In this document: positions 38,152 to 46,947 of the stretch, piece by piece
Numbering within the stretch: the stretch's first letter is position 1
How the letters are laid out: each line of letters opens with the position of its first letter
Translations under genes and position numbers: made by a program
Assembly: GCF_030580855.1 (NCBI RefSeq)
Contig: NZ_JAUQOP010000003.1
Location: forward strand, 1 to 64,000
Source of the DNA: Pseudomonas citrullilanati
Lineage (GTDB): Bacteria > Pseudomonadota > Gammaproteobacteria > Pseudomonadales > Pseudomonadaceae
DNA: 64,000 nucleotides
Direction of reading: 5' to 3'
Notes under the pieces: model-generated
What the model was told of the DNA's origin: nothing
What the model saw: only the letters and a program-made list of their open reading frames with translations
The model's database searches: none

Positions 38152-39552
38152 CTATCCCAGGGAAGCGGCTCGTTGGGGGTGCGTCTGCTGGCGCGATGAT
38201 ACCAGGCCGATGAGGGAAATAACCAGCGCCAGGCCCAGGGTGGTGCTCACCTCGCTGCGGTGCTCGGGCGTCACCATCATCACCGCCAGCGCCGCCGAGA
38301 TGAACACGATCACCAGCCAGGTCAGCCACGGGAACAACCACATCCGAAAGGCCAGCTCGACGTTCTGCCGGCGCAGCATCCTGCGCATGCGCAGCTGGGA
38401 AATGGCGATCACCAGGTACACCAGCAACGCGATGGCCCCGGAACTGGCGAGCAGGAACTGAAACAACCCCGCCGGCATGAAGTAGCTGAATAACGTCACC
38501 CCGGCCCCCAGCACAGTGCTGGCGATCACCGCCGACCTCGGGACACCCGCTGCGGAGGTCGCCTTCAGCGCCTTCGGTGCATCCCCGCGGCGCCCCAGGG
38601 AGTACAGCATGCGCGAGGCGATGTAGATCGAGGAGTTCATGCAGCTGGCGACGGCGATCAGCACCACTGCGTCCACCAGCAGTTTGGCGTGGGGAATGTT
38701 CATCAGCTCCAGGGCACGCTGGTAGGACCCCACGGACGCCAGGAGCGGATCGTTCCAGGGCACCACTGAAATCACCACGAAGATCGACAACAGGTAGAAC
38801 ACCCCGATTCGCCAGATCACCGAACGGGTCGCCTTGGCGATGTTCTGGGCCGGATCGTTGGACTCGGCCGCCGCGATGGTCACCGCTTCCGTGCCGATGA
38901 AGCTGAACATGATGGTGATGAACGCGCCGACCACTGCCGACAGGCCGTTGGGTGCGAACCCGCCGTGCTCTTCCATCAAGCGGCTCAGGCCGCTGGCTTG
39001 CCGCTCGGGGATCCAGCCCATCAACACGGCAGCGCCCAGGGAAATGAAGCCGATGATCGCCACCACCTTGGCCATCGCGAACCAGAACTCGAACTCCCCG
39101 TACTTGGCCACGCTGAACAGGTTGGTCACGGCCAACAGCACAATGGACGCCGAGGCGAACACCCAGGCGTCGACGGCCGGAAACCATTGGTTCAGGACAT
39201 GGCCGGCGGCCAAGGCCTCGATCGGGATCACCAGCACCCAGAACCACCAGTAGAGCCAGCCAATGGTGAAGCCCGCCCAGCGGCCGATGGCCTGGTCGGC
39301 GTAGGTGGAAAAGGACCCGGTGTCCGGGTTGGCCACCGCCATTTCACCCAGCATCCGCATGACAAGCACGACCAACAGGCCGGAAAACAGGTACGCCAGC
39401 AAGACGGCCGGGCCGGCGGCGGCGATGGCGTGCCCCGAGCCGACGAACAGGCCCGCGCCGATGATCCCGGCGATGGACAGCATGGTGACGTGACGAGGCT
39501 TGAAGCCCTGTGCCAGATGGCCGTTCGAATCCTTGAAGCTGGGGCTGGTCAT
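38152..39552 (-). CDS. amino acid permease, GabP-like
   Basis: The 466-residue APC-family transporter has about 12 transmembrane helices and the conserved start RHVTMLSIAGIIGAGLFVGSG (about 20-40), plus GSFSTYADQAIGRWAGFTIGW. Length equals that of E. coli GabP, and GABA or a related amino acid is the likely substrate. The ATG at 39552 was preferred over upstream ATGs because it begins the typical N-terminus and AAGAGAA lies upstream. It is divergent from sfnR and monocistronic. Confidence 0.85.
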   Translation of the reverse strand: MTSPSFKDSNGHLAQGFKPRHVTMLSIAGIIGAGLFVGSGHAIAAAGPAVLLAYLFSGLLVVLVMRMLGEMAVANPDTGSFSTYADQAIGRWAGFTIGWLYWWFWVLVIPIEALAAGHVLNQWFPAVDAWVFASASIVLLAVTNLFSVAKYGEFEFWFAMAKVVAIIGFISLGAAVLMGWIPERQASGLSRLMEEHGGFAPNGLSAVVGAFITIMFSFIGTEAVTIAAAESNDPAQNIAKATRSVIWRIGVFYLLSIFVVISVVPWNDPLLASVGSYQRALELMNIPHAKLLVDAVVLIAVASCMNSSIYIASRMLYSLGRRGDAPKALKATSAAGVPRSAVIASTVLGAGVTLFSYFMPAGLFQFLLASSGAIALLVYLVIAISQLRMRRMLRRQNVELAFRMWLFPWLTWLVIVFISAALAVMMVTPEHRSEVSTTLGLALVISLIGLVSSRQQTHPQRAASLG

Positions 39553-39904
39553 TTTCTTGTTCTCTTTTATCGGCATTGAGGCGTATGCAGGGATCAGCGC
39601 GGTGACTGTCCTTTTGGAGCGGGTTTGTACGGGTCCTCCCTGGTTCATCGGTTAACGGCGATGGAATGACGCGTCACGTTACCTGCCCTGCCGACGGGGA
39701 AAATTACCTGAGCACGCCGCCCCAGTGCCTGATTTCGCCATCGGGCAGGCCTTGCCAACGCCTTAAGCAAATAACTAAAAGTTATTTATTAACTATTTCT
39801 TAGATCATTTAGATTAAATCTTAAGCCGAATGGCTCGCGGGGTGCTGCCATCAAGGAGTGTTGGTCCTCACCCGACCTCAATCTCAGCAATGGGTGCCAT
39901 CGCC
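39553..39904. other. 352-base divergent region upstream of sfnR with an AT-rich stretch
   Basis: The segment 39765-39828 is strikingly AT-rich for this genome, as expected for a CysB- or other LysR-activated promoter. In other pseudomonads sfnR transcription is CysB-dependent. No further gene is supported. Confidence 0.45.
39769..39787. promoter_or_regulatory. AT-rich inverted repeat upstream of sfnR
   Basis: AAATAAC (39769-39775) and GTTATTT (39781-39787) form a perfect 7-bp inverted repeat with a five-base spacer, about 120 bases upstream of the sfnR start. It is a candidate activator site. Confidence 0.4.
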
Positions 39905-41008
39905 ATGCAACTCCTCACGCTTCCTCCCTCCCCCAACCTGGCCACGTCGATCCGCGCCACCGCCCAGGTCTTCGAAGACCCCAGCTCCCGCGCCTTGCTG
40001 GCTCATTTGGAACAGGTTGCCCCCAGCGACGCCAGCGTGTTGATCATTGGCCAGACCGGCACCGGCAAGGAATTGGTGGCCCGCCACGTGCACAACCTCA
40101 GCGCCCGCCGGGACAAGCCGTTCATTGCGGTCAACTGCGGGGCCTTTTCCGAAAGCCTGGTGGAAGCCGAATTGTTCGGGCACGAGAAAGGCGCCTTCAC
40201 CGGGGCGCTGGCGGCCAAGGCCGGCTGGTTCGAGGAAGCCGATGGCGGCACGCTGTTCCTCGATGAAATCGGCGACCTGCCGCTGCCCATCCAGGTCAAG
40301 TTGCTGCGCGTGCTGCAAGAGCGTGAGGTGGTGCGCCTGGGCTCGCGCAAGAGCATCAGGATCAATGTACGGGTCCTCGCCGCCACCAACGTGCAGCTGG
40401 AAAAAGCCATCAACGCCGGGCACTTCCGCGAGGACCTCTACTATCGCCTGAACGTTGTCACCCTGGTGCTCAAGCCGCTGCGCGAACGGCCCGGCGATAT
40501 CCTGCCGCTGATCCGCCACTTCATCGCCGATTACAGCCGCAAACTCGGTCTCAGTGAGGTGACCCTGGACGCCCAGGCACAGCGCAAGCTGCTGGACTAT
40601 TCCTGGCCGGGCAATATCCGCGAGCTGGAAAACGTCATCCATCACACCCTGCTGATCTGCCGTCACCGGGTGATCGGCGTGCACGACCTGCACCTGTCGA
40701 ACCTGCGCATCGACCGCCAGGACGCCGCCCAGGCGAGCCTTGCGCAAGACCCCGACACGCTGCTGCAAAAGGCCCTGGAAAAACTGCTCGAACAGGAACA
40801 GGGCAACCTGCACGAAAAGGTCGAGGCCGAACTGCTGCGCGTCGCCTATCGGTACGCCAACTGCAACCAGGTCCACACCGCCCAGTTGCTGGGCCTGAGC
40901 CGCAACGTCACGCGCAGCCTGCTGATCAGGATCGGCGAACTGGTGGTCAACAAGCGCCGCTCACCCCTCGACACCCGAGATGGCCAGGTGATCAACCTGT
41001 CAACCTGA
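39905..41008 (+). CDS. sfnR: SfnR, sigma-54-dependent activator of sulfone utilisation
   Basis: The 367-residue protein is an AAA+ enhancer-binding protein with almost no N-terminal regulatory domain. It has Walker A GQTGTGKE (49-56), the sigma-54 contact loop GAFTGA (96-101) and a C-terminal Fis-type helix-turn-helix. This architecture and the neighbouring sfnF-sfnG genes match SfnR, which turns on sulfone use during sulfate starvation. The start is uncertain: ATGs at 39830, 39890 and 39905 are in frame, and 39905 (MQLLTLPPSP) gives the family-like N-terminus. None has a strong ribosome-binding site. The 3' end overlaps the fused remnant by nine bases. Confidence 0.88.
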   Translation: MQLLTLPPSPNLATSIRATAQVFEDPSSRALLAHLEQVAPSDASVLIIGQTGTGKELVARHVHNLSARRDKPFIAVNCGAFSESLVEAELFGHEKGAFTGALAAKAGWFEEADGGTLFLDEIGDLPLPIQVKLLRVLQEREVVRLGSRKSIRINVRVLAATNVQLEKAINAGHFREDLYYRLNVVTLVLKPLRERPGDILPLIRHFIADYSRKLGLSEVTLDAQAQRKLLDYSWPGNIRELENVIHHTLLICRHRVIGVHDLHLSNLRIDRQDAAQASLAQDPDTLLQKALEKLLEQEQGNLHEKVEAELLRVAYRYANCNQVHTAQLLGLSRNVTRSLLIRIGELVVNKRRSPLDTRDGQVINLST

Positions 41009-41257
41009 AACCGCACCGGCAGCCACGCCCTGGCGCCCCACTCCACCGGCCTTCGTCCCCAGGTAGAAATCCTGGAGATCGCCGCGGGCCGCCAGTTGCA
41101 GGGCGCTGCCTTCGCTGACCACGCGGCCGCTTTCCAGCACATAGCCGTAGTGCGCATGACGCAGGGCGACGTCCGTGCCATGCTGCCGCGCCTGCCACTG
41201 CAACCACTGGTGCAGGCTGGACGGCGGATCGTCCCGCGTATCGGTGAGCCTCCCCAT
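41000..41257 (-). pseudogene. fused remnant: AMP-ligase N-terminus joined to a LivF-type ABC ATPase C-terminus
   Basis: The 85-codon frame starts 14 bases after the sfnG stop with a good GGAGG site. Residues 13-37 (SSLHQWLQWQARQHGT, DVALRHAHYG) look like the N-terminus of an AMP-dependent acyl/CoA ligase. Residues 38-67 (YGYVLESGRVVSEGSAL, FYLG) look like the last part of a LivF-type branched-chain transporter ATPase. Everything between is missing. The simplest reading is a large deletion joining the first and last genes of an operon that once followed sfnG. The chimera is too short for either function. Confidence 0.6.
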
Positions 41258-41271
41258 GTTCGCCTCCGTGC

Positions 41272-42369
41272 CTACGCCACCGCCGCTGTTCGGGTCGCGG
41301 CCTTGCGCTGCTCCAGCTCACGCACCAGCGGCAGGACCTTTCGACCGAAATACTCGACTTCTTCCTGGAAGTGCAGGAAGCCGGCGAGCACCAGGTCGAC
41401 CCCCACGGCCTTGAGCGCGACGATGCGTTCGGCGATCTGCTGTGGCGTGCCGATCAGGTTGGTCTTGAAGCCATCGTTGTACTGCACCAGGTCCTCGAAA
41501 CTGGACTTGGCCCAGTTGCCCTCGCCTTCGGGGCTCGACTTGCCGGCCTGCTTCGCCGCGTCGCCAAAGGCATGCACCGCCTCCGGGTCGGCCTGCTCGA
41601 TGATTTGCGCAAGGACTGCCCGCGCCTCCTCCTCGGTGTCACGGGCAATGACGAAGGCATTCACCCCGACCTTGACCTTGTGGTGGTTGGCGGCGGCTTT
41701 CGCCCGCAGGTCATCGATCTGGGCCTTGACGCCTTCCACGGTGTTGCCATTGGTGAAGTACCAGTCGGACACCCGCGCCGCCATGTCTCGCGCCGCGCGG
41801 GAGCTGCCGCCCTGGAAGATTTCCGGATGCTGTTGCAACGGTTTCGGCTTGAGGGTGTAGTCGTGGAAGCGGTAGAAATCGCCGCGAAAGGTGAAGTTGT
41901 CGGTGGTCCAGATGCCCTTGAGGGCGGTGATGAATTCCTCGGAACGGCGGTAGCGCTCGTCATGCTCCAGCCACGGCTCGCCGATGGCCGTGAACTCCCC
42001 CTTGAACCAGCCCGACACCACGTTGATCGCCACGCGGCCGCCGGTCAGGTGGTCGATGGTCGCGATCTGCTTGGCCAGCACCGAAGGCGTCCACGGCCCC
42101 GGCAACACCGCCGCGATGACTTTCAGGCGGGAGGTGGCCGCCAGCAGGGCATGGCTGAACGCCACGGACTCGTGCTGGTACTCGGCGCCGTAGCCAGCGG
42201 TAAAGCGGACCTGGGACAGCGCGTAGTCGAAGCCCGCCTCTTCAGCGATCTGGGCCAGCTTGCGGTTGTAGTCGATGCCCCAATCGGTGCGTTGTTCGAT
42301 CTTGCTGACCACCAGCCCACCGCTGACGTTGGGCACCCAGTAGGCGAATTTGATTGTGTCCTGGCTCAT
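41272..42369 (-). CDS. sfnG: SfnG, FMNH2-dependent dimethylsulfone monooxygenase
   Basis: The 365-residue protein is of the bacterial-luciferase fold, with landmarks FAYWVPNVSGGLVVSKI, GYGAEYQHESVAFSHALLAAT and GGRVAINVVSGW of the SsuD/SfnG group. It uses reduced FMN to cleave dimethylsulfone to methanesulfinate for sulfur supply. The ATG at 42369 (MSQDTIKFAYW) gives the family start. It lies downstream of the FMN reductase gene sfnF and behind the same sigma-54 promoter. Confidence 0.93.
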   Translation of the reverse strand: MSQDTIKFAYWVPNVSGGLVVSKIEQRTDWGIDYNRKLAQIAEEAGFDYALSQVRFTAGYGAEYQHESVAFSHALLAATSRLKVIAAVLPGPWTPSVLAKQIATIDHLTGGRVAINVVSGWFKGEFTAIGEPWLEHDERYRRSEEFITALKGIWTTDNFTFRGDFYRFHDYTLKPKPLQQHPEIFQGGSSRAARDMAARVSDWYFTNGNTVEGVKAQIDDLRAKAAANHHKVKVGVNAFVIARDTEEEARAVLAQIIEQADPEAVHAFGDAAKQAGKSSPEGEGNWAKSSFEDLVQYNDGFKTNLIGTPQQIAERIVALKAVGVDLVLAGFLHFQEEVEYFGRKVLPLVRELEQRKAATRTAAVA

Positions 42370-42406
42370 TGCATGTACTCCACGGCTCATAGGAAGAAAG
42401 CGGTTG

Positions 42407-42970
42407 TCAGGCGGCGCTGGCGTTGCGTCGCAGGTTCACGGCGAGGCTGAGGGACGCCGCCTCGGCAGCACGCTCGATGCGTTCGAGCACCTGCGCGCTG
42501 GAAATCCGGTAATGGCTGAAGTCCGTTTCGGTGGCATAGACCCCTACCGGCAGGGTCAAGGCCTGGAAGAATCCGAACAGCGGTCGCAACTGGTGATCGA
42601 TGACCAAGGCATGGCGCTCCGAGCCGCCCGTGGCGGCCAGCAACACCGGCACGTCCTTCAAGGCTTCGTGGTGCACGAAATCGAACAGGTGCTTGAACAA
42701 CCCGGTGTAGGAAGCCCGGTAGACGGGTGTGGCGGCGATCAGCAGATCGGCGCTCTCGATGGCCTGCAAGTCGGCCTGCACGGCGGCAGGCAAGGCCTCG
42801 CGTTGCAGCACCCCGGCGAACTGCGGACCGACCTTGGCCAACTCGATCAGGCGCACCTCGATCGGCAACTGTTGCCCCAGTCGTTCCACCAGCGCCTTGA
42901 GCAATGCCAGGGTGCGCGAAGGTTGCTGCACGCTGCCGGACACCGCCACTACGTTGAATCGCTTGCTCAT
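42407..42970 (-). CDS. sfnF: SfnF/MsuE-type NAD(P)H-dependent FMN reductase
   Basis: The 187-residue flavodoxin-like protein has the FMN-phosphate loop [15 protein letters not shown] (about 10-24) and [24 protein letters not shown] (about 76-99), typical of SsuE/MsuE reductases. It supplies FMNH2 to SfnG. It leads the sfnF-sfnG operon, with a sigma-54 promoter about 51 bases upstream. MsuE is the closest alternative name. Confidence 0.9.
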   Translation of the reverse strand: MSKRFNVVAVSGSVQQPSRTLALLKALVERLGQQLPIEVRLIELAKVGPQFAGVLQREALPAAVQADLQAIESADLLIAATPVYRASYTGLFKHLFDFVHHEALKDVPVLLAATGGSERHALVIDHQLRPLFGFFQALTLPVGVYATETDFSHYRISSAQVLERIERAAEAASLSLAVNLRRNASAA

Positions 42971-43378
42971 TCGTTGTTCCTTGCCGGTAGACGCCCCTTC
43001 AGCGTCTGCCCAAGGACTGGAGCAGCAACCGTGCCATTCTGAAATTCCCTTTATATTCAGCTAGTTATCACATTTTAGTGAATCACTGCGCTGTCGCCCG
43101 GCAGACAAGCTGTTGATCCGCTGTTGCCCGGCGAACACCCGCTGCGGGGCGAGCCTGGGCGCGGGGTGTTGCTCCACGCACAGTGGCGCAACAGATTGCC
43201 TGCGGCAGGACAGCCCGCTCGCTCGTCGCCATCGCGGGGGCCGCGCATTTACGGGAGGTCGGCCGGCGGGCATGGACTGTGCAACGGGCATCGGCACCGA
43301 CGACCTGTCAGTGAGGCGGCCTCCGCTCTCGCCACGCAGGCCGGCATCCGCCTACTCGCCATCATCAGGAACACCGCC
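42971..43378. other. 408-base divergent region between sfnF and sfnB
   Basis: The left part holds the sigma-54 promoter (43021-43036) and an AT-rich stretch (43040-43085) suited to bending or activator binding. The right part (43090-43378) is GC-rich with no convincing gene. An open frame continuous with sfnB runs through it, but its sequence looks non-coding. Confidence 0.5.
43021..43036 (-). promoter_or_regulatory. sigma-54 promoter of sfnF-sfnG
   Basis: On the minus strand TGGCACGGTTGCTGCT has the required GG-N10-GC spacing and matches the TGGCAC and TGC elements. It lies about 51 bases upstream of the sfnF ATG. Confidence 0.8.
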
Positions 43379-44623
43379 ATGACTGCACAGCAACGACACC
43401 TGCCGCCCACCCTCTCCATCGGCACCGACTATGAAGCCCTGGCCGAGCGATTCCGGCCGATCTTCGCGCGCATCCAGGCCGGCGCGCTGGAACGTGAGCA
43501 AACCCGCAGCCTGCCGTTCGACCAGGTGAAATGGTTGAAGCAGGCCGGCTTCGGCGCGGTGCGCGTACCGGTCGAATACGGCGGCGCCGGGGCTTCGCTG
43601 CCACAGCTGTTGCAGCTGCTGATCGAACTGGCCGAAGCCGACTCCAACCTGCCCCAGGCCTTGCGCGGACACTTCGCCTTTGTCGAGGACCGTCTCAACG
43701 CCCATGCGAGCCAGCCCCAGGACACCTGGTTCAAGCGCTTCGTCGACGGCGATCTGGTGGGCAACGCCTGGACTGAAATCGGCGCGGTAAAGATCGGCGA
43801 GGTCGGCACCCGGGTGTCCCGCCAGGGCGATCGTTGGCAGGTCAACGGCACCAAGTACTACAGCACCGGCAGCATTTTCGCCGACTGGATCGACGTGTAC
43901 GCCCGGCGCGACGACAACGGCGCTGATGTGATCGCCGCCGTCCACGTCCACCAACCGGGCGTCAAGCTGAGCGATGACTGGGACGGCTTCGGCCAGCGCA
44001 CCACCGGCAGTGGCACCACGGTGTTCGAGCAGGCCTGGGTCGAGGATGAGCACCTCATCGACTTCTCCACCCGCTTCAAGTACCAGACCGCGTTCTACCA
44101 ATTGGTCCTGCTGGCCGTGCAGGCCGGTGCCGGACGCGCCGCCGTCCGCGACTTCACCAAAAACGTACGCGCCCGCACGCGGATCTTCAGCACCGGCAAC
44201 GCCAGCGCAGTGAGCCAGGACGTCCAGGTGCAACAAGTGATCGGCAAGGCATCGGCCCAGGTCTACGCCGCCGAAGCCACTGCCCTGCGCGCGGCGAGCG
44301 CCGCACAGCGGGCCTACGAGAGCCGTTTCAGCCAGAACGCCGAGACCGAGCACACCGCCAACATCGCCGCCGAACTTGAATCGGCCCAGGCCCAGGTGGT
44401 CATCGCCAACCTGGTGCTGCGCGCCACCAGCGACCTGTTCAACGCCCTCGGTGCTTCGGCCACCAGCACCACCAAGGCCCTCGACCGCCACTGGCGCAAC
44501 GCCCGCACCGCCGCTTCGCACAACCCGCTGATCTACAAGGAACGCATCATCGGAGACTGGGAAATCAACGGGACCGAGCCGCCGTATGTCTGGCAGATTG
44601 GCGCAGGGTCCAAGCAAGGCTGA
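43379..44623 (+). CDS. sfnB: SfnB-family acyl-CoA dehydrogenase-like oxidoreductase
   Basis: The 414-residue protein is a flavin-dependent acyl-CoA dehydrogenase-fold enzyme of the sulfur-acquisition (SfnB/DszC-like) group: FGAVRVPVEYGGAGASLPQL, the beta-domain GTKYYSTGSIFADWIDVYA, and a C-terminal RTAASHNPLIYK. Members probably oxidise organosulfur compounds with reduced flavin. The ATG at 43379 begins the family N-terminus, though its ribosome-binding site is weak (CAGGAAC). It is divergent from sfnF, with no clear sigma-54 promoter of its own. Confidence 0.87.
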   Translation: MTAQQRHLPPTLSIGTDYEALAERFRPIFARIQAGALEREQTRSLPFDQVKWLKQAGFGAVRVPVEYGGAGASLPQLLQLLIELAEADSNLPQALRGHFAFVEDRLNAHASQPQDTWFKRFVDGDLVGNAWTEIGAVKIGEVGTRVSRQGDRWQVNGTKYYSTGSIFADWIDVYARRDDNGADVIAAVHVHQPGVKLSDDWDGFGQRTTGSGTTVFEQAWVEDEHLIDFSTRFKYQTAFYQLVLLAVQAGAGRAAVRDFTKNVRARTRIFSTGNASAVSQDVQVQQVIGKASAQVYAAEATALRAASAAQRAYESRFSQNAETEHTANIAAELESAQAQVVIANLVLRATSDLFNALGASATSTTKALDRHWRNARTAASHNPLIYKERIIGDWEINGTEPPYVWQIGAGSKQG

Positions 44624-44635
44624 AAGAAAATCCCC

Positions 44636-44797
44636 TGTGGGGGCGAGCAGGCTCGCGATGGCGGTGTATCAGCGGACATCGATGCTGGCTGACCTGGCGC
44701 TATCGCGAGCAGGCTCGCTCCCACCGTGTTCCGGACAAGCCGGGAGATTCGAGTTCACCCGAAAGCCCGGTGGGAGCGAGCCTGCTCGCGATAGCGC
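44636..44797. repeat. REP doublet plus an extra REP
   Basis: A doublet (44636-44725) is followed after 43 bases by a third palindrome, GTGGGAGCGAGCCTGCTCGC (44769-44797). It lies in the gap between the convergent sfnB and DUF2269 genes. Confidence 0.9.
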
Positions 44798-44826
44798 TGA
44801 CCGGGTCGACAGAAGTCCAGCCGGAT

Positions 44827-45318
44827 CTACCGCAGCCATCCCGCCCACTCCCCCGGCGTCATCTTCGTGACCATCATCAACACGATCACGAACATCCCGC
44901 AAAACCCCAGGACGCCCATCCAGAACCATTGCCGGTACACCCGCCGATAGGCACCTTCCAGCCCTTCCCCACGGTCCGCCGCGCTCGACGCCATTCGCTG
45001 CAAGCGCTTCTGCAGCACCAGCACCGGCAGCCAGAGCGCCCCCACGCACAGGAAGATGACCAGCGACGCCAGCACCCAACCGGTGGCCAGGGAAAGTCCC
45101 GCGAGCCTCGCCAGCCAGTACCCCGTGGCGATCTGGATGAAGCCGGCCGGCGTGGTGATCCAGGCGTCGTACCGCACCACGGTCCGGGCCACATGGGCAA
45201 TGACTTGGGGATTGGCCGTGCGGCTGGCGGCGATCAGGTAAAGGTAGGAACCCATGCCAAAGCCGAACAGGAAAATGGCGGCGATGACGTGGATGTATTT
45301 CAGGCCCAGGTAGAGCAT
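44827..45318 (-). CDS. DUF2269-type integral membrane protein
   Basis: The 163-residue protein has four transmembrane helices and the family start LKYIHVIAAIFLFGFGMGSY. Membrane-facing His residues could bind metal or heme. It begins three bases after the stop of the saccharopine-dehydrogenase-like gene, so the two form an operon. Similar pairs occur in other bacteria; function is unknown. Confidence 0.85.
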   Translation of the reverse strand: MLYLGLKYIHVIAAIFLFGFGMGSYLYLIAASRTANPQVIAHVARTVVRYDAWITTPAGFIQIATGYWLARLAGLSLATGWVLASLVIFLCVGALWLPVLVLQKRLQRMASSAADRGEGLEGAYRRVYRQWFWMGVLGFCGMFVIVLMMVTKMTPGEWAGWLR

Positions 45319-45321
45319 GGC

Positions 45322-46449
45322 TCAGCGCGGCCCCTCGGTCAGTTGCACGGAGATGGACAAGTTGACCGGGTCGTTGATGGCGGCCATGTATTCGTCCACC
45401 GTGATCTCGCCGACACACGGCCGGGCACCCGGCTCGGGCACATAGCCGCCGGCGATCTTGGTGGCCAGGGCGACGGCGGCGCAACTGGGGATTTGCGGCC
45501 CCTTGTCGTTCAGTGCGGTCAGTTGCACGGTCATGGACAACGGTTGCCCGTCGACTCCGAGCCCCTGGACATCGATGTACATCGCGCTCTTGCCATCGCC
45601 GAAGCGTTCGAACCAGGTGCCCCAGCGATGCAGCCTCGCGGCCCAGGGACGATGGTCGCGCACCCAGCCCAGCTTCATCGCCTGGGCCAGCAGGCCGTTG
45701 GCGACACCGCCCAGCTTCAGCCCGGCGCCGGCCTTGAAACGCAGGGTCCGGGCGCCGTAGCGCTGGGCGAAGATGTCCATGTCCGGCACGTCGACGTTCG
45801 ACAGGAGCCGTGTGCCCAACGGCTGCATCCGGCGCAGCGTGAGGTCCTGCCACCCCGGCACCTCATGGACCTGGCCGTCACGCAGTTGCTTGATGGGCTT
45901 GCCCGCATAGGCGAGGACACCCTCGATGGTCGACAGGCCTGGCATCTTGGCCGACGAGGAAATGCCGTGTTCGATCGAGTCGATGCGCTTGAAGCGATAC
46001 CGATGCTCGTCGATCAGGGCGGCCGACAGCGAGGGCACCGAACTGCAGCCACTGAGGATCGCGACGCCGGCTTGCCTGGCCTGCGCATCGAGCACGCCGA
46101 TGCCGTTGACGAAGGTCCGGCAGTCCGAGAGGTCGCAGTAGTGGACGCCCGCCTTGATGCAACTCTGCGCGATCCCATAGGATTGGCCCTGGAAAGGGCC
46201 GCCGGTGTGGATGACCAGGTGGATGTCCCGCTCGTCCAGGACGCTGCTGAACCCGGCCGCCATGGCATCGCCGCACCAGTGCTCGCAGGCCTTGCCCGAT
46301 AGGGCTTTCAACTCATCGGCCTTGCGCAGTAACTTGTGCGGGTCACGCCCGGAGATCACCACGTCGATGCCTGGCGCTACGACCAGATGCCTGCAAACGA
46401 TACTGCCGAAGTTTCCATAACCACCGATTACCATCACCCTGAGTGTCAT
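45322..46449 (-). CDS. saccharopine dehydrogenase-like NAD(P)-binding protein
   Basis: The 375-residue protein has an N-terminal Rossmann motif, VIGGYGNFGS (about 7-16), and the HTGGPFQGQSYGIAQSCIKAGVHYCDL region (seen at about 82-108) characteristic of the saccharopine-dehydrogenase-like NADP-binding family. The true lysine-pathway C-terminal domain is not apparent, so the substrate is unknown. It is co-transcribed with the DUF2269 protein and divergent from a small secreted protein. Confidence 0.87.
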   Translation of the reverse strand: MTLRVMVIGGYGNFGSIVCRHLVVAPGIDVVISGRDPHKLLRKADELKALSGKACEHWCGDAMAAGFSSVLDERDIHLVIHTGGPFQGQSYGIAQSCIKAGVHYCDLSDCRTFVNGIGVLDAQARQAGVAILSGCSSVPSLSAALIDEHRYRFKRIDSIEHGISSSAKMPGLSTIEGVLAYAGKPIKQLRDGQVHEVPGWQDLTLRRMQPLGTRLLSNVDVPDMDIFAQRYGARTLRFKAGAGLKLGGVANGLLAQAMKLGWVRDHRPWAARLHRWGTWFERFGDGKSAMYIDVQGLGVDGQPLSMTVQLTALNDKGPQIPSCAAVALATKIAGGYVPEPGARPCVGEITVDEYMAAINDPVNLSISVQLTEGPR

Positions 46450-46537
46450 TTTCCTTCCCTACAGCCACAGTGGTAGCCGCCATGATATCCCACGTTTTTC
46501 CAGGTATTGGTGATTTCACACGTCCGGAGGCGGATCG

Positions 46538-46921
46538 ATGAGCCTGAACAAACGGGCCGCAGCCTGCGCCCTGGCGCTGATGACGCTCTCGATTCCGTAC
46601 ACCTCGGCGCAAGCCGGCACCTGGCAGATCTGCCGCCTGGAACTGCACATCGTCGAGGTGCTGAAAAATCCCTATCCGCAGTTGCAAGCGCGAGTCACCA
46701 AGGCCAGCCCGGCGTCGGCCACGGTGGAGTGCCCGCCGCCAGGATCGACGATCAGGTTCATACCTGAAACCACCGACTACCAAGCCACATTGCCCCGCCG
46801 GCAATGGCCTGCAAAGGGACAGTCGATGCGCATCGACTACCGCTACCTGGATGGGATCTGCAAGGGGGATGGCAACTCCCATGCCTGTAGAATCAAGCAC
46901 TACCCACAGGCAGGCCGTTAA
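46538..46921 (+). CDS. small secreted hypothetical protein
   Basis: The 127-residue protein has a signal peptide (about 1-26, AQA-GTWQ) and four Cys in the mature part, which could form two disulfides in the periplasm. CCGGAGG precedes the ATG. I do not recognise a family. It is divergent from the saccharopine-dehydrogenase-like gene with an 88-base gap. Confidence 0.75.
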   Translation: MSLNKRAAACALALMTLSIPYTSAQAGTWQICRLELHIVEVLKNPYPQLQARVTKASPASATVECPPPGSTIRFIPETTDYQATLPRRQWPAKGQSMRIDYRYLDGICKGDGNSHACRIKHYPQAGR

Positions 46922-46947
46922 CCCAAAAACCGCTGGCTGCCGCAGGG

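Noticed and set aside
39653..39700. Additional gene fragment between the permease and sfnR
   Set aside because: No frame with a plausible start, ribosome-binding site or family resemblance was found; the region is intergenic.
43185..43215. Sigma-54 promoter for sfnB
   Set aside because: TGGCGC and TTGC occur, but the GG-to-GC spacing is one base too long for a sigma-54 promoter.
43124..43378. N-terminal extension of the SfnB-like protein
   Set aside because: The frame is open, but the sequence is Arg/Gly/Pro-rich with no family similarity. The family N-terminus begins at 43379.
44669..45853. 394-codon minus-strand frame overlapping the DUF2269 and saccharopine-like genes
   Set aside because: It spans two real genes in another frame and reads partly through REP sequence. 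The DUF2269 and NAD(P)-binding frames carry the family motifs.
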